Below, in pieces: positions 1 through 9,331 of a DNA stretch of 64,000 nucleotides (position 1 is the stretch's first letter; every line of letters starts with the position of its first letter). The notes under the pieces are model-generated. The model was not told the origin of the DNA. It was given only the letters and a program-made list of their open reading frames with translations, and searched no databases. The DNA is from Actinomyces bovis (GTDB lineage: Bacteria; Actinomycetota; Actinomycetes; Actinomycetales; Actinomycetaceae). Location of the stretch: assembly GCF_900444995.1 (NCBI RefSeq), contig NZ_UAPQ01000006.1, positions 186,001-250,000 of the forward strand, given 5' to 3'. A program made the position numbers and the translations under genes.

Positions 1-2
1 CC

Positions 3-1391
3 TTCCTAATGAACCGCGTGGGAGACCTGGGCCTGCTAGCCGCCATGATGGCCATGGTCTCCCAGGTACACTCGGTGGCCTTCACCAGCGTGCTGCCCTC
101 CGCCACCACCGGTGTGCTCAGTCCCGCCTGGGCTACCGCCATCGGCTTCTGCCTGCTGCTGGCTGCCTGCGGTAAATCCGCCCAGTTCCCGCTGCAGGCC
201 TGGCTGGGTGACGCCATGGCCGGTCCAACCCCCGTGTCCGCCCTGATTCACGCAGCCACCATGGTCACCGCCGGCGTCTACCTGATGGTCCGCTCCGGCG
301 CGATTTTCCAAGCTGCGCCTTCCGCCCAGCTCGCCGTCGCCATCATTGGTGCCATCACCCTGCTGTTCGGGGCCATCATTGGTGCCGCCAAAGACGATAT
401 GAAGAAGGTCCTGGCGGCCTCCACCATGAGCCAGATCGGCTACATGATGCTAGGCGCCGGCCTAGGCCCCATCGGCTACGCCTTCGCGATCTTCCACCTG
501 CTGACCCACGGTTTCTTCAAAGCCCAACTGTTCCTGGGTGCGGGCTCCGTCATGCACGCCATGAGCGACCAGGTGGATATGCGCCGCTTCGGTGGCCTGT
601 CCAAGGTTATGAAAACCACCTGGATCACCATGGGCATTGGCTGGCTGGCGATCCTGGGCATCCCGCCCTTCTCCGGCTTCTGGTCCAAAGACAAGATCAT
701 TGAGGCGGCCTTCGTTGGTGAGGGCGCTAAGCCTTGGATCTTGGGTTCGATTGCCCTGTTTGGTGCGGGTCTGACTGCTTTCTACATGTCTCGCCTGTTC
801 TTCATGATCTTCCATGGTGAGTCCCGCTGGACCACTAAGGACGACGTCGAAGGCGAGGTCCACCCCCACGAATCCGGTTGGATGATGACGGCGCCGCTAG
901 TGGTCCTGTCCGTTTTCTCCGTGGCCCTGGGTGGCCTGCTGTCCATCGGCAATGGCTTTGCCCACTGGCTTGAACCGGTCACCGGGCACGCCGAGCACGG
1001 CGAGCCGGTTCTGCCGGTGCCGGTGCTGATGGCCGCCACTTTGGGGCTGGTCGTCGTCGGCGTGCTGGCGGCCTACGTCATGTACGTGCGCCGCCCAGTT
1101 CCCACCGTTCTTCAGCCCGCCAATGCCCTGGTCAAGGCGGCCCGTAAGGACCTCTACCAGGACACCATCAACGAGGGCCTGGTCATGCACCCGGGTGCCG
1201 GGATTGTTTGGGCCACCACGGCCGCTGACGAGCTGGGCATTGATACCACCGTCGAGGGATTGGGGTCCGGGACCGCCGCCCTGGGGCAGCTCGTGCGGCG
1301 CACTGAGTCCGGATACGTCCGCTCCTACGCTGGCTACATGCTCGGTGGCACTGTCCTGGCCCTTGTCGCCGTCCTGGCCACCAGGCTCTGA
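3..1391 (+). CDS. nuoL: NADH-quinone oxidoreductase subunit L, 3' part
   Basis: This is the C-terminal 462 residues of the largest proton-pumping membrane subunit of complex I; the 5' end lies outside the window. The reading frame is open from the first bases. It begins in the conserved segment FLMNRVGD, followed by QFPLQAWLGDAMAGPTPVSA and LIHAATMVTAGVYL, which are hallmarks of the antiporter-like core, and has many hydrophobic helices. The gene ends 14 bases before nuoM and lies at the 3' end of a nuo operon. A complete NuoL is usually a little over 600 residues, so roughly a quarter is missing by truncation at the window edge. Identity is secure from family motifs and from the L-M-N order. 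Confidence 0.96.
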   Translation, partial: FLMNRVGDLGLLAAMMAMVSQVHSVAFTSVLPSATTGVLSPAWATAIGFCLLLAACGKSAQFPLQAWLGDAMAGPTPVSALIHAATMVTAGVYLMVRSGAIFQAAPSAQLAVAIIGAITLLFGAIIGAAKDDMKKVLAASTMSQIGYMMLGAGLGPIGYAFAIFHLLTHGFFKAQLFLGAGSVMHAMSDQVDMRRFGGLSKVMKTTWITMGIGWLAILGIPPFSGFWSKDKIIEAAFVGEGAKPWILGSIALFGAGLTAFYMSRLFFMIFHGESRWTTKDDVEGEVHPHESGWMMTAPLVVLSVFSVALGGLLSIGNGFAHWLEPVTGHAEHGEPVLPVPVLMAATLGLVVVGVLAAYVMYVRRPVPTVLQPANALVKAARKDLYQDTINEGLVMHPGAGIVWATTAADELGIDTTVEGLGSGTAALGQLVRRTESGYVRSYAGYMLGGTVLALVAVLATRL

Positions 1392-1405
1392 GAGGTATGC
1401 AGTCG

Positions 1406-2947
1406 ATGAATGCACACATTCTGACCATCATGGCGGTTATCCCTCTGATCGGGGCCGCAGTGGTCCCGTGGTTGCGCAGCTTTGCGCGGGAAACCGGCCT
1501 GGCCTTCTCTCTGGTGATCCTGTCCCTGGGCATCTGGGCGCTGGTCGCCTTTGATATGAGCCAGGGAGGCAAGGTTCAGCTGCTGGAGTCCTACCAGTGG
1601 ATCCCGCGCTTGGGCGTCACCTGGACCTTGGGCGTCAATGCGCTGGGCTTGGCCATGCTGCTGCTGGCCGTGTTCTTGGTGCCTCTAGTCCTGCTGGCTT
1701 CCTGGGGGGAGATTCCGGCTGAGCGCCAGGGCAGTTTCACGGCGCTCGTGCTCTCACTTGAGGCCTTTATGGTCGTCATCTTCACCGCCCGGGATATCTT
1801 CCTGTTCTACATCTGCTTTGAGGCGATGCTGATCCCGGTGTACTTCCTCATCGGGCACTTCGGGGGGCCGTTGCGCCAACGTGCCGCCTTGAAGTTCCTG
1901 CTGTACTCCCTGGCTGGCGGTCTGGTCATGCTGGTGGGTGTGGTGGCGCTGCCGGTGTTCGGCACCAACGGTTCCTTCACCTACGTGGTGGATGCCCTGG
2001 CTGGCAATGTGACCGCCTCCACGGGGGCGGCGCGCTGGATGTTCATCAGCTTCATGGTGGCCTTCGCCATCAAAGCTCCTATGTTCCCGGTGCATACCTG
2101 GCTGCCTGACACTGCTGAGCAGGCCACCCCCGGCACCTCCGTGCTGCTGATTGGGGTGCTGGATAAGATCGGCACCTACGGCATGATTACCCTGTGCCTG
2201 CCCCTGTTCCCGGAGGCTGCGCGCTGGGCGGCTCCGGTGGTGCTGCTGCTGGCGGCAATCTCGATTGTTTGGGGTGCGCTGCTGGCTATCGGCCAGGACG
2301 ACCTGTATCGGATGATCTCTTTCACCTCGATCAGCCACTTTGGCTTCATCGTCATGGGGATCTTCATTGGTTCCCAGGTGGCTGCCACCGGCGCCATGCT
2401 CTACATGGTGGCCCACGGCCTATCTATCGCGGGCCTATACCTGGCGGTCGGCTTCCTGGGCCGCCGCACTGGCACCATTCGGATCAGCGAGCTTGGTGGC
2501 CTGGCGCGGGTGGCGCCTGTGCTTGCTGGCACTTTCTTGATCTCTGGTTTGGCCTCTATCGCCCTGCCGGGCCTGTCCGGCTTTGTGCCCGAGTGGATGG
2601 TCTTAACCGGCACCTTCTCCCGCTCCATCGCCCTGGGGGTGGCTGGACTGGCTGGTGTGGTGCTCGCCGCCGTCTACATCCTCCTGCCCTATCAACGGGT
2701 CTTCACCGGTGCCCCGGCAGCCGTACACGCAGGCCTGTCTGATCTGGATTTGCGCGAGAAAGTGGTGCTTACCCCGGTGATCGCCGCCATGTTCGTCCTT
2801 GGCCTGGCCCCCTTCCTGTTGACCGATGGCTTAACCCCCGTCTCTGAGCAGGTCTCTGAGCAGGTGACGGTTGCTACCACCGTGCCGACCCAGGCCGCAG
2901 CCGTTCCCGCCAGCCCGCTCACCGCCTCTGAAGGGAGCAACAAGTGA
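1406..2947 (+). CDS. nuoM: NADH-quinone oxidoreductase subunit M
   Basis: NuoM is the second antiporter-like, proton-translocating membrane subunit of complex I (513 residues from this start). The sequence has the conserved glutamate helix YICFEAMLIPVYFLIG and the lysine helix FAIKAPMFPVHTWLPDTAEQ, with about 14 hydrophobic segments. An in-frame ATG at 1397 sits directly against the AGAGG at 1391-1395; the ATG at 1406 lies 10 bases beyond that Shine-Dalgarno and is preferred. The stop overlaps the nuoN GTG by four bases, so translation is probably coupled. A 20-30 residue hydrophilic, Val/Ala/Pro-rich tail follows the last helix, which is longer than in many homologues. Confidence 0.96.
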   Translation: MNAHILTIMAVIPLIGAAVVPWLRSFARETGLAFSLVILSLGIWALVAFDMSQGGKVQLLESYQWIPRLGVTWTLGVNALGLAMLLLAVFLVPLVLLASWGEIPAERQGSFTALVLSLEAFMVVIFTARDIFLFYICFEAMLIPVYFLIGHFGGPLRQRAALKFLLYSLAGGLVMLVGVVALPVFGTNGSFTYVVDALAGNVTASTGAARWMFISFMVAFAIKAPMFPVHTWLPDTAEQATPGTSVLLIGVLDKIGTYGMITLCLPLFPEAARWAAPVVLLLAAISIVWGALLAIGQDDLYRMISFTSISHFGFIVMGIFIGSQVAATGAMLYMVAHGLSIAGLYLAVGFLGRRTGTIRISELGGLARVAPVLAGTFLISGLASIALPGLSGFVPEWMVLTGTFSRSIALGVAGLAGVVLAAVYILLPYQRVFTGAPAAVHAGLSDLDLREKVVLTPVIAAMFVLGLAPFLLTDGLTPVSEQVSEQVTVATTVPTQAAAVPASPLTASEGSNK

Positions 2948-4509
2948 GCACCTTCACCGCTCCGTCAATCGCCTGGTCCGCGCTGATTCCAGTCCTGATC
3001 GTGGCTGGCGCCGCGCTGCTCGGCGTGCTCGTCGAGGCCCTGGCCCCGCGCTCAATCCGGCCTGTCACTCAGCTGGTGCTCTCCGTGCTGGCTGTGCTGG
3101 GGGCCGCCGTCGCCCTCGGCAGTCGCTGGGTCCAGGTCAACTCCGGCTCAGTCGGCACCATTACCGGTGGGCTGTCTGAGGACACCTTTGCGGTGGGCGC
3201 GCAGGCAATCATCCTGGTCATCGGCTTCCTGTCCCTGCTGGTGATGGGGGATCGCACCAGCGCCAACGACGGCGCTTTCGCCGCCCAGGCTGCAGACCGC
3301 CCAGGTTCTGCCGAGGAGACCGAGTCTCTGCACGCAGGCTGGACCACCTCCGAGGTCTACCCGCTGACCCTGTTCTCCCTGGCCGGCATGATGCTGTTCC
3401 CCATGGCGAACGACTTCATCTCCCTGTTCGTCACCCTGGAACTGGTGTCTTTGCCGCTGTATGTGCTGGCCGCTACCGCCCGCCACCGGCGGCTCCTGTC
3501 CCAGGAGGCTGCACTCAAGTACTTCGTGCTGGGGTCCTTCGCCTCCGCCTTCCTGCTCATGGGTGCCGCACTTCTGTACGGCTTCTCCGGACGGATCACC
3601 TATGCCGGTGTGGCCACCGCCATCAACTCCTCCCAGTCTGCTGGCGGCGACTGGCTGGTGCTGGCGGGGGTGGTTTTGGTGACCGTCGGCCTGCTGTTCA
3701 AGGTGGCGGCTGCCCCCTTCCACGCTTGGAGCCCAGACGTCTACCAGGGCGCTCCCACGCCCATCACCGGTTTCATGGCGGCAGGAGTTAAAGCTGCGGC
3801 CTTCTTGGCCCTGGTGCGCTTCTACTACCTGGTGGCCGGTAGTTTCGGCTGGGATCTGGCACCCTTCCTGTGGACCGTAATCCTGTTGACGATGGTTGTG
3901 GGCACGGTGGTCGGCATCGTGCAGATGGACATCAAGCGCATGCTGGCCTACTCCGCCATCGCCCACGCTGGCTTCATGCTGATTGGCCTGATTGGCTTCA
4001 ACCGGCTGGGTGTGCTTTCCATTCTGTTTTACTCACTGGTCTACGGCGTAGCTACGGTCGGGGCTTTTGGCATTGTCTCCCTGGTGCGTGTAAGTCACGC
4101 GGGCACCCCCGGAGCAGAAGCGACCGAGCTGGCCGCCTGGCAGGGCCTGGGCCGCCGCAGCCCGCTGCTGGCCGCCGCGATGGGTGTGTTCCTGCTGTCC
4201 TTTGCTGGTATCCCGCTGACTGCCGGTTTCGTCGCCAAGTTCCAGGTCTTTGTGGCTGGCGCTCAGGGCGGTGCGATCCTCCTGGTGGTTGCCGCCGTGC
4301 TCTCCTCCGCCGCCACGGCCTTCTTCTACATCCGCCTGATGGTGCTGATGTTCTTCCGCGAGCCGCAGGAGGAGTCCGGCGTCGTCGTCACTTCTGATGG
4401 CACGGCTGCGGCAGCAATCCTGATTGCCGTGTGCGTCACCCTGGTGCTTGGTGTGCTGCCGGGGCCGCTGCTAGAGGTCCTCACCAGGGCCGCTATGCTC
4501 ATCCCGTGA
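2944..4509 (+). CDS. nuoN: NADH-quinone oxidoreductase subunit N
   Basis: NuoN is the third antiporter-like subunit of complex I (521 residues). It shows the family core KVAAAPFHAWSPDVYQGAP followed by TPITGFMAAGVKAAAF, and DIKRMLAYSAIAHAGF further on. It starts with GTG inside the nuoM stop (GTGA overlap) behind a GAAGGGAG ribosome site, and its own stop overlaps the GTG of the next gene in the same way. It acts in the cytoplasmic membrane to couple NADH oxidation by menaquinone to proton export. A hydrophilic loop with acidic and glycine residues near residues 115-135 is longer than in E. coli but common in actinobacteria. Confidence 0.96.
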   Translation: MSTFTAPSIAWSALIPVLIVAGAALLGVLVEALAPRSIRPVTQLVLSVLAVLGAAVALGSRWVQVNSGSVGTITGGLSEDTFAVGAQAIILVIGFLSLLVMGDRTSANDGAFAAQAADRPGSAEETESLHAGWTTSEVYPLTLFSLAGMMLFPMANDFISLFVTLELVSLPLYVLAATARHRRLLSQEAALKYFVLGSFASAFLLMGAALLYGFSGRITYAGVATAINSSQSAGGDWLVLAGVVLVTVGLLFKVAAAPFHAWSPDVYQGAPTPITGFMAAGVKAAAFLALVRFYYLVAGSFGWDLAPFLWTVILLTMVVGTVVGIVQMDIKRMLAYSAIAHAGFMLIGLIGFNRLGVLSILFYSLVYGVATVGAFGIVSLVRVSHAGTPGAEATELAAWQGLGRRSPLLAAAMGVFLLSFAGIPLTAGFVAKFQVFVAGAQGGAILLVVAAVLSSAATAFFYIRLMVLMFFREPQEESGVVVTSDGTAAAAILIAVCVTLVLGVLPGPLLEVLTRAAMLIP

Positions 4510-5615
4510 TCGGATCATTACCGCTTGAAGTCCCTGATCTCGAGGGTCGGATCGCTCCGGCCCTCGAGGCCGTTGAGGCCCGGTTGATGGAGGTCGTCTC
4601 CCGTGCGGACGAGGTGATCAACGCCCCCACCTCCCACCTGGCCGCAGCCGGAGGTAAGCGTCTGCGTCCCGCCTTGGCGCTGCTCACAGCCCAGCTGGGC
4701 GACCCCGAGCTGGCAACCGGTGCGGCGGTGCGTGACGCGGGCGTCACGGTGGAGCTGACGCATATCGCCACCCTCTACCACGACGACGTGATGGACGATG
4801 CCCCACTGCGGCGCGGGGCGCCCAGCGCGCAGACCGTGTGGGGGAACTCCGCAGCGATTCTCACCGGGGACCTGCTGCTGTCCCGCGCCTCCCAGATGGT
4901 GGCCGCCCTGGGGCAGCAGGCCGTGCTGGCCCACGCCCGCACCTTTGAACGCCTGTGCACGGGCCAGCTCCACGAGACCCTGCCGCGACCCGCGGGCACC
5001 GACCCGGTGGAGCATTACCTCCAGGTGCTGGCTGACAAGACCGGTTCCCTGATCGCGGTAGCGGCCCGCTACGGCGCCATGCTGACCAATGCGGGCGCGC
5101 AGACCGAAGCGATTGTGGAGGAGTTCGGGGAGCGGATCGGCGTGGCCTTCCAACTGGCCGACGACGTAATCGACCTCACCTCGGATTCAGCCACCACCGG
5201 CAAGACCCCGGGCACGGACCTGCGCGAGGGCGTGGACACCATGCCGGTGCTGCTGCTGCGGCGAGCTCTGGCCGCTGGCACCCTGGACTCGGCAGGCCAG
5301 TCGATTCTCTCAACGATTTCTACTGAGGATCTTAGTGACGACGCCGTGCTGGCCACGGTGGTCTCGCGGCTCCGTGAGCACCCGGTGCTGGAGCGCACCC
5401 GAGAGATGGCCTTCGCTTGGGCGCGGGAGGCCGTGGATGCGCTGGAAGGGCTGGAGGAGGCGGTGGCCGCCGGGACCACAGAGCGTTTGGACGCTACCGG
5501 GGTGCTGGACGAGGCTTCGCGGCAGTCGGCGCTGGAGGACGCCGCAGCCCGCACCGCCGTCGTGAGGGAGGGGCTGGAGAAACTGGCCTGCCTGTTGGTG
5601 GACCGCACCGCCTAA
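4506..5615 (+). CDS. polyprenyl (heptaprenyl-type) diphosphate synthase
   Basis: A trans-isoprenyl diphosphate synthase of 369 residues that condenses isopentenyl diphosphate onto allylic diphosphates. The first aspartate-rich motif DDVMDD lies near residue 94 and the second, DDVID, near residue 219; GGKRLRPAL near residue 50 is the usual upstream substrate-binding segment. The start is the GTG overlapping the nuoN stop (GTGA); an upstream in-frame extension from 4431 would lie inside nuoN and is rejected. Position at the end of the nuo operon suggests it makes the menaquinone side chain used by complex I. Chain length cannot be read from the sequence. The C-terminal 50 residues are rich in Glu and Ala. 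Confidence 0.92.
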   Translation: MIGSLPLEVPDLEGRIAPALEAVEARLMEVVSRADEVINAPTSHLAAAGGKRLRPALALLTAQLGDPELATGAAVRDAGVTVELTHIATLYHDDVMDDAPLRRGAPSAQTVWGNSAAILTGDLLLSRASQMVAALGQQAVLAHARTFERLCTGQLHETLPRPAGTDPVEHYLQVLADKTGSLIAVAARYGAMLTNAGAQTEAIVEEFGERIGVAFQLADDVIDLTSDSATTGKTPGTDLREGVDTMPVLLLRRALAAGTLDSAGQSILSTISTEDLSDDAVLATVVSRLREHPVLERTREMAFAWAREAVDALEGLEEAVAAGTTERLDATGVLDEASRQSALEDAAARTAVVREGLEKLACLLVDRTA

Positions 5616-5668
5616 AAGCTCAGCGGCGCCAGGGGGCAGCCGGTCAACAGCCGGGCGCTTTTCCTCCG
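5616..5668 (+). terminator. possible weak terminator after the nuo operon
   Basis: Right after the stop of the polyprenyl synthase an AAAAGC arm is repeated in inverted form as GCTTTT (around 5656-5662), with a GC-rich interior. The fold is imperfect and the loop long, so this is a weak call. It is the only T-rich candidate between the nuo operon and the reductase gene. Confidence 0.3.
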
Positions 5669-5720
5669 TAGACTGGCGCCAGGCTGCCTAGCCTTACCCA
5701 ACCGCACTTCGAGTCAGGAA
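5669..5720 (+). promoter_or_regulatory. candidate promoter and ribosome site for the ferredoxin reductase gene
   Basis: Two TAnnnT-type -10 hexamers, TAGACT at 5669-5674 and TAGCCT at 5689-5694, precede an AGGAA ribosome site at 5716-5720. The ribosome site is 11 bases before GTG 5732 but only two bases before TTG 5723, which decides for the GTG start. No clear -35 box was found. Confidence 0.4.
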
Positions 5721-5731
5721 CTTTGAGAACA

Positions 5732-7219
5732 GTGAGCACGCGTCCGCTTTCCGTCGCCGTCATCGGAGCCGGGCCCGCCGGTATCTACGCCTCCGACATC
5801 CTGTCTAAGTCTGGGCTCGACGTGAGTATTGACTTGTTCGAGCAGCTGCCTGCCCCCTATGGGTTGGTGCGCTACGGCGTCGCCCCCGATCACCCGCGCA
5901 TTAAGCAGATTATTGTGGCCCTCTACAAAATCCTGCAGCGCGGTGACATCCGCCTGATCGGCAACGTTGAGGTGGGCCGTGACGTGAGCATCGCTGAGCT
6001 GCGTGAGCACTACGACGCCATCGTGCTGTCCACCGGTGCGGACACGGACGCCCCCCTGGATATCCCCGGTGTGGAGGCTCCCGAATGCTACGGCGGTGCT
6101 GACTTTGTCTCCTGGTACGACGGTCACCCCGACCATCCGCGCACCTGGCCCCTGGAGGCCAAAGAGGTGGCGGTGATCGGTGTGGGCAATGTGGGCCTAG
6201 ACATTGCCCGTGTGCTGGCTAAGCACGCCAAAGATCTCCTGGTCACCGAGGTGCCGCAGAACGTGGCGGAGCAGTTGGCCGCCTCCCCGGTCACTGACGT
6301 GCACGTCTTCGGTCGCCGTGGCCCCGCCCAGGTCAAGTTCACCCCTTTGGAGCTGCGTGAGCTCGGCAAGCAGCCTGACGTGGACGTGACGGTGGACGAG
6401 GAGGACTTCGAATACGACGAGGGCTCCCAGGCCGCCCTGGCCGCCTCCAACCAGCAGCGCCAAGTGGTTAAGGCCCTGGAGGGCTACGCCATGCAGGATC
6501 CGGAGGACCTCACCGCCTCCCACACCATCCACATTCACCTGTTCCAGGCGCCGGTAGAGGTCCTCACTGACGCGGCGGGGCACGTCACCGGCCTGCGCAC
6601 CGAACGCACCTCCCTGAGCGGTGACGGCAGCGTGCATGGCACCGGCGTCTTCACCGACTGGCCCTGCCAGGCTGTCTACCGTGCGGTCGGCTATGCCTCC
6701 AGCCCCATTGAAGGACTGCCCTTTGACGCGGAGCGCCACGTGCTGCCCAATGAGGGGGGCCGGGTGCTGGGGGAGGACGGCACCCCTATCACCGGCGTCT
6801 ACGCCACCGGTTGGGTGCGTCGTGGCCCCGTGGGCCTGATCGGCTCCACCAAGTCTGATGCCCAGGAGACCATCGGCAACCTGGTGGCTGATGCCCAAGC
6901 TGGCCTGCTGCACGCCAGCACCGACGATGCTGCCCAGGTGGGTCACGACGCCATGCTGGCGCTGCTGACCCAGCGGAAGGTCCCCTTCACCACTTGGGAG
7001 GGCTGGGAGCTGCTGGACGCCTACGAGCGCGAGCTCGGGGAGGAGTACGGGGAGGTTGAGGTGACCGGTGGGGCCATGAAGCCGCGCGAGCGCGTCAAGG
7101 TGGTTTCCCGCAGTGCCATGACTTCCATCTCTCGGGGGCTGGGTGCGCCTGCAGATTTGATTGGCCAGCCCGACGCCGATCGGGTCCCCGCGCGCGTCGC
7201 CCACCGCCTAGCTGACTGA
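5732..7219 (+). CDS. fprA: ferredoxin/adrenodoxin-type NADP+ reductase
   Basis: A 495-residue FAD- and NADP-binding oxidoreductase of the adrenodoxin reductase (FprA) family, which passes electrons between NADPH and ferredoxin. The N-terminal FAD motif is VIGAGPAGIYAS, followed by the family signature APYGLVRYGVAPDH; the second dinucleotide motif VIGVGNVGLDIARVL lies near residue 148. YATGWVRRGPVGLIG near residue 360 matches the conserved C-terminal FAD/NADP contact segment. Length fits the family (about 450-500). No ferredoxin gene is adjacent. Symbol is by family similarity. Confidence 0.93.
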   Translation: MSTRPLSVAVIGAGPAGIYASDILSKSGLDVSIDLFEQLPAPYGLVRYGVAPDHPRIKQIIVALYKILQRGDIRLIGNVEVGRDVSIAELREHYDAIVLSTGADTDAPLDIPGVEAPECYGGADFVSWYDGHPDHPRTWPLEAKEVAVIGVGNVGLDIARVLAKHAKDLLVTEVPQNVAEQLAASPVTDVHVFGRRGPAQVKFTPLELRELGKQPDVDVTVDEEDFEYDEGSQAALAASNQQRQVVKALEGYAMQDPEDLTASHTIHIHLFQAPVEVLTDAAGHVTGLRTERTSLSGDGSVHGTGVFTDWPCQAVYRAVGYASSPIEGLPFDAERHVLPNEGGRVLGEDGTPITGVYATGWVRRGPVGLIGSTKSDAQETIGNLVADAQAGLLHASTDDAAQVGHDAMLALLTQRKVPFTTWEGWELLDAYERELGEEYGEVEVTGGAMKPRERVKVVSRSAMTSISRGLGAPADLIGQPDADRVPARVAHRLAD

Positions 7220-7381
7220 GGATGTCTCCGGGCCGGGGCCTATGCGGGTTCCAGTCCTATTTTTCTTCCGATCAGTGCTGAAAGCGCCGTGGTAAAGTTA
7301 TTCAGGCGGCTGTTCAGGGATAAATTCGGGGTGCGTTTAGGCATACGGACTAGGTCAACGATACTGGGAGGTGCTGTGCAG

Positions 7382-8692
7382 ATGGCAGGAATGAGACTGG
7401 CACAGATTCAGTTGAATAGTTTCAAGTCCTTCCGTGACGCGATTCTTCCGCTTGGTCCGTTAACGATCCTGACCGGGAGAAACTCCAGCGGCAAGTCCAA
7501 TGCTATAGATGCTATAGCTGTTCTGTCCTGCCTGGTTACTTCGGGTTCTTTGAGTGATGCTCTCGAGGGGACTGTTGGCCGTCTGGCTCCGGTTCGTGGA
7601 GGAGCTAAGGGCTGCGCCCCCTCTGGCGAGGACTCCTTTAGTCTCGGTTGCGTAATTGAGGATGAGGCGAAGGGTTTTTATCTGATCTATGAGGTTGAGG
7701 TGGCGGTTAATCCGGTGCTTCGCATTAAATCAGAGTCGCTTCATGAAGCTCCTGGGTCTGGTAGCAAAGGCAACGATAAGGTCTGGTTCAAAGTTTGCGG
7801 TGGCGAGGGCGGGAGCCTCGATGTTGAGTACAGAAATGGTGCTCAGGAAAAGAAACCCCACATTAAGGTTCGTGATGACCGGACTGTGCTAGGACAGCTG
7901 AAGAGTAGGCTCATTACCAGCAACGAGACGCTGCAAGAGCTTATCCTGCACACAGAGGCGGTTATAGGCGTCCTCTCGGCGTCATTCTACGTGGACCCCG
8001 TGCCCCAGCAGATGCGCCACTACGTTCCGAAGCGGGCGGAGCCGCTGAGGCGCAATGGGGACAATCTGTCTGCCGTGCTTTTCGGGTATCGGCAGGAGGA
8101 TCCCCAGGGGTTCAAGGAACTGGAGAACCTGGTCAAGGAGATCGCTGGTTGCCCGGTGGACTCGTTGGGCTTCTCGATGACGGATAACGACGAGGTCATG
8201 ATTGCCTTGGAAGGCGGTAAGAGAGGGCGGACTACGGCTTCGCTGATGAGCGACGGCTTGTTGCGTTTCATGACCGTGGCGACGGCCCTCAAGACGGCAG
8301 CTGGAGCGGCGGGGCAGCGCCCAGGACTTGACGAGGGGACCGTCTATTGTCGGCTCGTCACGATTGAGGAAATTGAAAATGGTCTACATCCTTCACACGC
8401 GGACAGGCTCCTTGGGCTGATTAGGCAGGCGGCTAAGCAACCTGATGTCTCGGTACTTATCACCACCCATAGTCCCGCACTCCTCGACGCACTGCGCGGA
8501 GAAGGTTTGCGAAGCGTATATGTGTGCCATGACAGCACCATCACCCCATTGGTCGAGATGCCTGACTATGCGGCTGCTATGGCCCAAGGCACGCTGGGGC
8601 GGGTTGTCACACAAGGTCGGCTGCTCTCCGATGAGGGCGAACAGGATCGCGATTTCTCGAAGTTTTATGCGCTTCTAGGAGTGGGTGCATGA
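7382..8692 (+). CDS. AAA/ABC-type ATPase of a putative two-gene defence module
   Basis: A 436-residue P-loop ATPase of the AAA_15/AAA_21 type, related to RecF/SMC-like ABC ATPases. Walker A is GRNSSGKS at residues 32-39, preceded by the typical start IQLNSFKSFRDA. A signature-like MSDGLLRF precedes Walker B (VTIEEIENGLHPSH), and LITTHSPALLDAL supplies the switch histidine. No TOPRIM or HNH domain is fused. The first good start is ATG 7382, ten bases after GGGAGG (7366-7371); in-frame GTG 7376 is alternative, and the extension from 7289 has no ribosome site. The stop overlaps the next start as ATGA. By eye the base composition is less GC-rich than its core neighbours, which suggests transfer. 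Role in phage defence is inferred from architecture. Confidence 0.85.
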   Translation: MAGMRLAQIQLNSFKSFRDAILPLGPLTILTGRNSSGKSNAIDAIAVLSCLVTSGSLSDALEGTVGRLAPVRGGAKGCAPSGEDSFSLGCVIEDEAKGFYLIYEVEVAVNPVLRIKSESLHEAPGSGSKGNDKVWFKVCGGEGGSLDVEYRNGAQEKKPHIKVRDDRTVLGQLKSRLITSNETLQELILHTEAVIGVLSASFYVDPVPQQMRHYVPKRAEPLRRNGDNLSAVLFGYRQEDPQGFKELENLVKEIAGCPVDSLGFSMTDNDEVMIALEGGKRGRTTASLMSDGLLRFMTVATALKTAAGAAGQRPGLDEGTVYCRLVTIEEIENGLHPSHADRLLGLIRQAAKQPDVSVLITTHSPALLDALRGEGLRSVYVCHDSTITPLVEMPDYAAAMAQGTLGRVVTQGRLLSDEGEQDRDFSKFYALLGVGA

Positions 8693-9186
8693 CGCGGGTC
8701 TGGTTCATTGATACCTCAGTACTGGACCATGTACTCCCGGTTCCAGGGAAGTCTAAAACCGATTCTGCAGCGCAGAAAAGCGTGAAGCTCGGGCTAAAAG
8801 AGCGTGTTGAGAACGGCAATGAGATGATTCTGCCGATCACCGCTGTCGTCGAGACCGGTAACCATATCTGTCAGCTAAGTGATGGTCGGTTGAGACGGCA
8901 AGCTGCTGAGCGTTTTGCTGAACTGCTGAATATGGTTATTCAGCAAGAATCTCCTTGGGTGCTGGACGAGGCGCAGTGGGATGAACGCTTCCTCAGACAG
9001 TTCCTCGAAGGCGGAAGCACTGGGACCACCTGGGTGGAGTTGGCCACTGCCGGAAAGAGCGGCCTAGGCGGAGGCGATCTCACTATAGTGGTGGAAAGAG
9101 ACCAGTACTGCGAGCGCACCGCTCTTGCGGCGGAGGACGTGAAAATCTGGACCCTAGACCAAGGTTTTCAGGCGCGTATCGCTTGA
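8689..9186 (+). CDS. PIN-like nuclease partner of the ATPase
   Basis: A 165-residue protein with the layout of a PIN-domain ribonuclease. The four expected acidic positions can be seen: D8 in VWFIDTSVLD, E55 in ITAVVETGNH, D130 in LGGGDLTIVVER, and D157 in IWTLDQGF at the end of the last predicted strand. It has no signal peptide or membrane segment. It starts within the stop of the ATPase gene (ATGA), so the two are surely translated together and probably form one complex, with the ATPase gating the nuclease. A stand-alone VapC toxin is less likely, because no small antitoxin gene is next to it. PIN assignment is from motif reading only. Confidence 0.75.
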   Translation: MTRVWFIDTSVLDHVLPVPGKSKTDSAAQKSVKLGLKERVENGNEMILPITAVVETGNHICQLSDGRLRRQAAERFAELLNMVIQQESPWVLDEAQWDERFLRQFLEGGSTGTTWVELATAGKSGLGGGDLTIVVERDQYCERTALAAEDVKIWTLDQGFQARIA

Positions 9187-9331
9187 TGCGGGCGGCGCTT
9201 CCCGTACTCAACCTGCATCTTCTTGCCCGCGGATGGGCCTTCGGGCGGATGCGCCGCGAGCTCCAGGGGCCTATGTTCGAAGGATGCCAGCGTCCTCCCC
9301 TGAGGACGGAGACTTCGAGGAAAGCAGAACC

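Noticed and set aside
8689..9186. VapC-type toxin of a toxin-antitoxin pair
   Set aside because: No small antitoxin gene is adjacent; the overlapping partner is a 436-residue ATPase.
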